Assembly (NCBI RefSeq): GCF_003863335.1
Contig: NZ_RRAZ01000013.1
Location: 62,001-126,000, forward strand
Direction: 5' to 3'
Source: Falsigemmobacter faecalis
Lineage (GTDB): Bacteria; Pseudomonadota; Alphaproteobacteria; Rhodobacterales; Rhodobacteraceae
DNA length: 64,000 nt
Below are positions 60,613 to 64,000 of this stretch, piece by piece. The translations under genes and the position numbers were made by a program. The notes under the pieces were generated by a model that was not told the origin of the DNA, made no database searches, and saw nothing but the letters and a program-made list of their open reading frames with translations. Position 1 is the stretch's first letter. Every line of letters begins with the position of its first letter.

Positions 60613-61530
60613 TCACTCCACAAGATCGCTCGCGTCCTTATGCCCATAAGCGTCTGAATTGATCAAGCTTTTCAATCTTATAGCGCCCTTCTCTTGCGAG
60701 TTGTGGGTTTCGGATATGATCGTGAAGCGCCCCGACAGCGCCGCAAGCCCGGCCGCGACAGGTTCCGGGCGCGGATGGAAAGGTTTGTTCGAAACGCCGT
60801 CGATGTCACTGAGCGCCCGGTGCTGAATCTCGCCTCTTGGGCCATAATGGATCGGTGTGTAGTGAAAATGTGTCGGCGTATCTGGGTTGGACCGCTGGAA
60901 CTCGTCAATCCTTGCAAACACTTGCGCAATCGCATCGGCCGTCTCAAGCCCGCCGAGAGAGCGCGCATGAACATGCCCGAAATCAATGCAAGGCCCGACC
61001 CCTTTGATCGTCGCGGCCACATCAAGGATCATATCGACAGACCCCATCTGCCCGACCTTGCCAGCGGTTTCGATCATAAGGCAGATGTCAGTCTTGCCCA
61101 ATTGCGCCATGAATCGCTGAAGGTTTTCGGCAAACCGGCGAGACGCCTCGGCTTCGGGTGCGCCGTAGAGCGACCCGGGATGCAGCACGATTTCGCGCGC
61201 GCCCAAAATGTCGGCTTGCACATAGGTTCGCATAAGCGTGTCGACAGAACGCAGGACCTTAGCCGGATCGGGGCTGGCAAGAACGATGTAGTAAGACCCG
61301 TGAATCGATATCTTGATGTCGTCTGCTATTGCCAGCGCGCGGTAGCGACGCCCCTGTTCAGCCGTCATTCGTGGCCCATAAGTCATTTGCAACTCGATTG
61401 CATCAAGCCCGACTGAACGCAGCCACGCGAAAACGGCACCCCGATCCTTGGATTCTGGACGGTCAGTGAAGGCCAAAGGGAAACCGCCAACGCCGAAACG
61501 GATATCGGGCGGAATGGCAAGCCCTGTCAT
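60613..61530 (-). CDS. TIM-barrel AP endonuclease family 2-like protein
   Basis: The 305-aa protein resembles the endonuclease IV/xylose isomerase-like barrel: SIHGSYYIVLASPDP, EIVLHPGSLYG, MIETAGKVGQMGS and CIDFGHVHARSLGG, then HFHYTPIHYG. The His, Glu and Asp positions fit the three-metal site of Nfo-type enzymes. It may nick DNA at abasic sites, which would suit an oxidant-repair island, but sugar isomerase relatives are possible. It overlaps the next upstream gene by 4 bp. Confidence 0.8.
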   Translation of the reverse strand: MTGLAIPPDIRFGVGGFPLAFTDRPESKDRGAVFAWLRSVGLDAIELQMTYGPRMTAEQGRRYRALAIADDIKISIHGSYYIVLASPDPAKVLRSVDTLMRTYVQADILGAREIVLHPGSLYGAPEAEASRRFAENLQRFMAQLGKTDICLMIETAGKVGQMGSVDMILDVAATIKGVGPCIDFGHVHARSLGGLETADAIAQVFARIDEFQRSNPDTPTHFHYTPIHYGPRGEIQHRALSDIDGVSNKPFHPRPEPVAAGLAALSGRFTIISETHNSQEKGAIRLKSLINSDAYGHKDASDLVE

Positions 61531-62441
61531 GTTTCCAAAGGTGGATTGAATCTAGAATATGCACCCAGTTTCCAAGCCGGTTCAGGGCGATGCGGCGCCA
61601 ATTGCCATGCCTCTATGTCGAACGTCCAATAGCGGCCATCGGCACCGTCATGTGCCATGCGTCCTTCCAAGTTGAGCGTGGCTTGGCCTGTCAGGTTTAG
61701 CTGTGCGCCAGTGTCGAAATCGACGAAGGTAATGCCCGCGCGGGGCTCAAGCGCCAGATTGCCCAATGTCATGAACATCGAATTGCCGAAGTAGTCGGGA
61801 ACGATAAGCTGATTTCCCTTCACGTTTACAAATCCCGGATACCCACCACGATGGCTTGCATCATGATCTCCGTCCGGGTGTTTGCTTGCCACGAAAAACG
61901 TGTCGGCCTGTCGGATCAGGTCCGCAAGGTTATCCGGCAGATCAGATCCCGAAGCGGGCGAAACACCTTGATAGCGATTGTCTGCCACAGGCAGTCTTTG
62001 CTGGATGTATTTCGGACAATTCGGACAGGTCTGCGCAACATCGATTGTCACCCGCTCAGGCGTAACCTCATTAACCGAACCATTGATGCGAAGCCGCCGC
62101 GCGCTGGTCAGGTCCATTGCAACAAGGCCTATCGGCGCTCCGGCACTGACCATCGTCCATAGCGCGGACGGAACGGTCATTTCGGTCCGATTCAGGTAAA
62201 CCGTCTTGTCATCAGCTCGGGCAACAAGCCCTTCTGGACCGTTGGCCAGAAAAGACCAGACACGCCCCTCAGCATCACTTACGGCGATATTCAGGGTTGT
62301 CGCGATACCCAGCATCCGTTCGCTGTTTGCAGACAGTGTCGTGCTGATGAAACGCCCGTTCCGAAGGGCCAGCACGTCCTCCCCCGTGGCTTTCTGGACA
62401 AGGCGTTCACCATCGTGAAAAGGGCCCCCGCTCATCCTCAC
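61527..62441 (-). CDS. pyridoxamine 5'-phosphate oxidase-type flavin-binding protein
   Basis: The 304-aa protein has two split-barrel-like halves. It contains TCPNCPKYIQQRLP in the middle, DTFFVASKHPDGDHDASHRGG and LIVPDYFGNSMFMTLGNLALEPRAGITFVDF, typical of large PNPOx-like flavoproteins often placed beside redox genes. The true substrate is unknown. A second in-frame ATG lies 6 bp downstream. Confidence 0.85.
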   Translation of the reverse strand: MRMSGGPFHDGERLVQKATGEDVLALRNGRFISTTLSANSERMLGIATTLNIAVSDAEGRVWSFLANGPEGLVARADDKTVYLNRTEMTVPSALWTMVSAGAPIGLVAMDLTSARRLRINGSVNEVTPERVTIDVAQTCPNCPKYIQQRLPVADNRYQGVSPASGSDLPDNLADLIRQADTFFVASKHPDGDHDASHRGGYPGFVNVKGNQLIVPDYFGNSMFMTLGNLALEPRAGITFVDFDTGAQLNLTGQATLNLEGRMAHDGADGRYWTFDIEAWQLAPHRPEPAWKLGAYSRFNPPLET

Positions 62442-62661
62442 AGTCCCAATTCAGAAAGACTTGACCCTTTATGCGGCGGCGTTGCTCATCATCCTGGCGG
62501 TGCTGGCCGTCACACGCAGGCAGCCGAGTCCCCCAAACCAGGCCAAGGCCGGCGCCCGTTGTCCGAGCACGCCGATGATCACGGGATCTCTCGATACGAT
62601 GATATGCATGCAAGGAAAGACCCAGGACGTTCGGCATTAGTGTGGGCGGCGGTGGGGTGCC

Positions 62662-63111
62662 TTATTCTACGTCTTCTACTGTGAGATCCCGTCCGTTGAA
62701 CTGCACGGTCTCCCCGGCTCGGGCACCCTCGATTGCTTCGAAGATCGGCGCCATCGTGGAAATGCCCATGAGCTCACGCCCCTGACAGGTGAACTTGCTC
62801 GTTGACACCGCGATCACAAAGTGGCGGCCAGACAGCTTGACGACTGCGCCTTCGTTGACGGCCAACTTGGGACCGAAATCGATCGTCCTGAGTTTTTCGA
62901 GTTTATCAGCATAGTCATGGAGCGTGTCATCGAGCGCTTCGGCGAAGTCGCTTGCGACCTCGGCCTGAGCTAGTTCGTCGTTTTCGATCGGTTCGCTCCG
63001 ATCGAGCCGAGCGGTGGAGACATAATCCAGATAATTGTCGCGAGCGCTATGCAAGGCTGCAGTTTCCAGCGAAAGCATAGTTTCCCGAATATGGTCTTTA
63101 TTCCAATCCAT
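62662..63111 (-). CDS. GreA/GreB C-terminal-like protein (copy 2)
   Basis: A 149-aa relative of the protein at 47530-47976, sharing ARLDRSEPIENDELAQAE, IDFGPKL, STSKFTCQGRELMGIS and APIFEAIEGARAGETV. The C-terminal half matches the Gre FKBP-like domain. It precedes the frameshifted unknown gene and the CorA fragment, repeating the gene set of the first copy. Confidence 0.72.
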   Translation of the reverse strand: MDWNKDHIRETMLSLETAALHSARDNYLDYVSTARLDRSEPIENDELAQAEVASDFAEALDDTLHDYADKLEKLRTIDFGPKLAVNEGAVVKLSGRHFVIAVSTSKFTCQGRELMGISTMAPIFEAIEGARAGETVQFNGRDLTVEDVE

Positions 63112-63202
63112 AAATCACCTCGTTATGTTTCGATAATACAAATATCCGGTAGACTGGTCCGCGACCTCTTCGGGAGGGGACCACAGGGGCTCGCTGATCC
63201 TG

Positions 63203-63774
63203 CTATTCATCGCTGATGACGTCCTCTCCCTGATAAGGAATTCTAATCAGCCGTGAATCTCGGATGATGCTTGTGACGAGCCAGACATATGACCGCTCGG
63301 CGGTATCGAAGCCGAGAATGCTGAAGGCTCCGCCGAAGGGGCATGCTGGGAAGTCTGGAAAGCCCTGCCGCACAACGTAACGCTCGGGATCGCGGTCAAA
63401 CTCGCTCTTGTAGACTTTGCGCAGTCCGTGCTTGCTCGGCACATCCTGGTCACCTGCGGGACTGTTTCCCGATGCGCTACGAGGCGCTCAGAGAGGTCGC
63501 GGTGACACATTTCGTCGAATACGTCGAACGCGTCGATCAACAGGCCCTTGTGCCCTGTCGCTGGATCGGTGATCGCGTAGATGTTGGAGGCGTCTTCTGC
63601 GTCACTCCCGCTTTCGAGGCGTAACGCCGCGTCGATGCGAAGGGCGCAAGGGTCCAGTGTTGATCCGAGATCGAGATCGACGAGATTGCCGTCTTTGACG
63701 CGGTACTCGCGGTTGTAGCCCTTGGCGACGAAGGACTGCACTGTTTCTAGAACGTCGGTCACTTGGGATGTCAC
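63203..63774 (-). pseudogene. unknown protein (copy 2), frameshifted
   Basis: The GTG at 63774 aligns with the start of the 189-aa relative at 54699. The N-terminal part (to about AHRETVPQVT, near 63450) is in one frame and the C-terminal part (KHGLRKVYKSEFDRDPERYV onwards) in another, so a single-base frameshift lies near 63440-63460. Both halves match the first copy well (SGSDAEDASNIYAI and GFPDFPACPFGG). A sequencing error is possible. Confidence 0.75.
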
Positions 63775-63868
63775 GGCTGCACCTATGCTTGGTGTCGTAT
63801 TGAGCCCGCCCCGGCGTCGGGCGCGCTGTGACCGGTCGGATGACGGCGAGTTTTGCGAGACGCGGTAT

Positions 63869-64000
63869 TCACAGCCACTTGGCCATCTTGAAGCGCACAA
63901 ACAGGAAAAGGCAGGATATCGCCATCACCCCGAGTACGACGAAGTATCCGTAGGCCGTGTCCAGTTCCGGCATATGCTTGAAGTTCATGCCGTATATTCC
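63869..64000 (-). CDS. corA: CorA-family Mg2+ transporter, C-terminal end (runs out of window)
   Basis: On the minus strand the last 43 codons encode GIYGMNFKHMPELDTAYGY, with the GMN pore motif, then a final membrane helix and a basic KMAKWL tail. The rest of the gene lies beyond 64000. Confidence 0.85.
   Translation of the reverse strand, partial: GIYGMNFKHMPELDTAYGYFVVLGVMAISCLFLFVRFKMAKWL

Noticed and set aside
1-64000. CRISPR arrays, tRNA and rRNA genes
   Set aside because: No regularly spaced repeats and no cloverleaf or rRNA-like sequence were seen on reading both strands.

Overview
The window looks like part of a large conjugative plasmid of an alphaproteobacterium, most likely a Rhodobacteraceae (Roseobacter/Paracoccus-type) host. 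The evidence is an F-type traF-traH-traG block, an H-NS/HvrA-type protein, a GTTC-N7-GTTC alphaproteobacterial LexA box, and many genes of marine Rhodobacteraceae type. No replication initiator, parA, relaxase or convincing oriT was found, so the plasmid assignment is inference. No tRNA, rRNA, CRISPR array or intact insertion sequence was seen.

Layout. (1) 1-2.2 kb: a small defence-like patch with a PD-(D/E)XK-type protein and an Abi_2 protein preceded by a promoter and a structured RNA. (2) 2.4-17 kb: plasmid backbone. It holds a hairpin-rich non-coding stretch (3588-3930), three small genes and a primase with unusual hairpin leaders, then traF, traH and a very long traG whose C-terminus carries a muramidase-like domain. 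Small membrane and secreted proteins, a double-HTH regulator and an H-NS protein follow. (3) 17-28.8 kb and 43.6-45.6 kb: a backbone region that resembles a conjugative leading region. Six + strand genes, including ssb and a 614-aa ParB-domain protein, share one promoter-leader design: TTGNNN, about 17 nt, a -10 box, a small hairpin whose stem sequence changes while its TATAG-like loop is kept, then CACAGGAG as ribosome binding site. Between them lie a serine recombinase with a res-like site, a LexA-controlled Y-family polymerase, a LuxR-type regulator and many unknown genes.

(4) 29.0-43.3 kb: a GC-rich metal and envelope island that splits the leading region. It carries a MerR regulator with zntA, an ICMT-like methyltransferase, lspA, dsbB and dsbA, a GDCCVxC protein with an HMA protein, mntR and mntH, an L,D-transpeptidase, lnt, a sco-pcuAC-sco copper chaperone set, an M23 peptidase and a DUF411 protein. 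It ends in a truncated L,D-transpeptidase.

(5) 45.62-64 kb: a second acquired block, joined at a sharp junction that truncates both a backbone gene and a 6-phosphogluconate dehydrogenase gene. It is mostly oxidant-damage and redox genes: two MsrA, one MsrB, an RclA/MerA-like flavoprotein, an RclC-like protein, SelO, a glutaredoxin-GNAT fusion, AhpD-like and redoxin proteins, a LysR regulator, a uracil-DNA glycosylase relative, ion transporters and a cation/proton antiporter. Three families occur twice (a GreA/GreB C-terminal-like protein, an unknown 189-aa protein and CorA/ZntB transporters), and one second copy is frameshifted.

The most interesting observations are the shared covarying-hairpin leader on leading-region genes, the RBS-sequestering leaders before the primase cluster, the hairpin chain at 3.6-3.9 kb, a probable stand-alone small RNA at 44.7 kb, the TraG-muramidase fusion and an SSB lacking the usual acidic tip.
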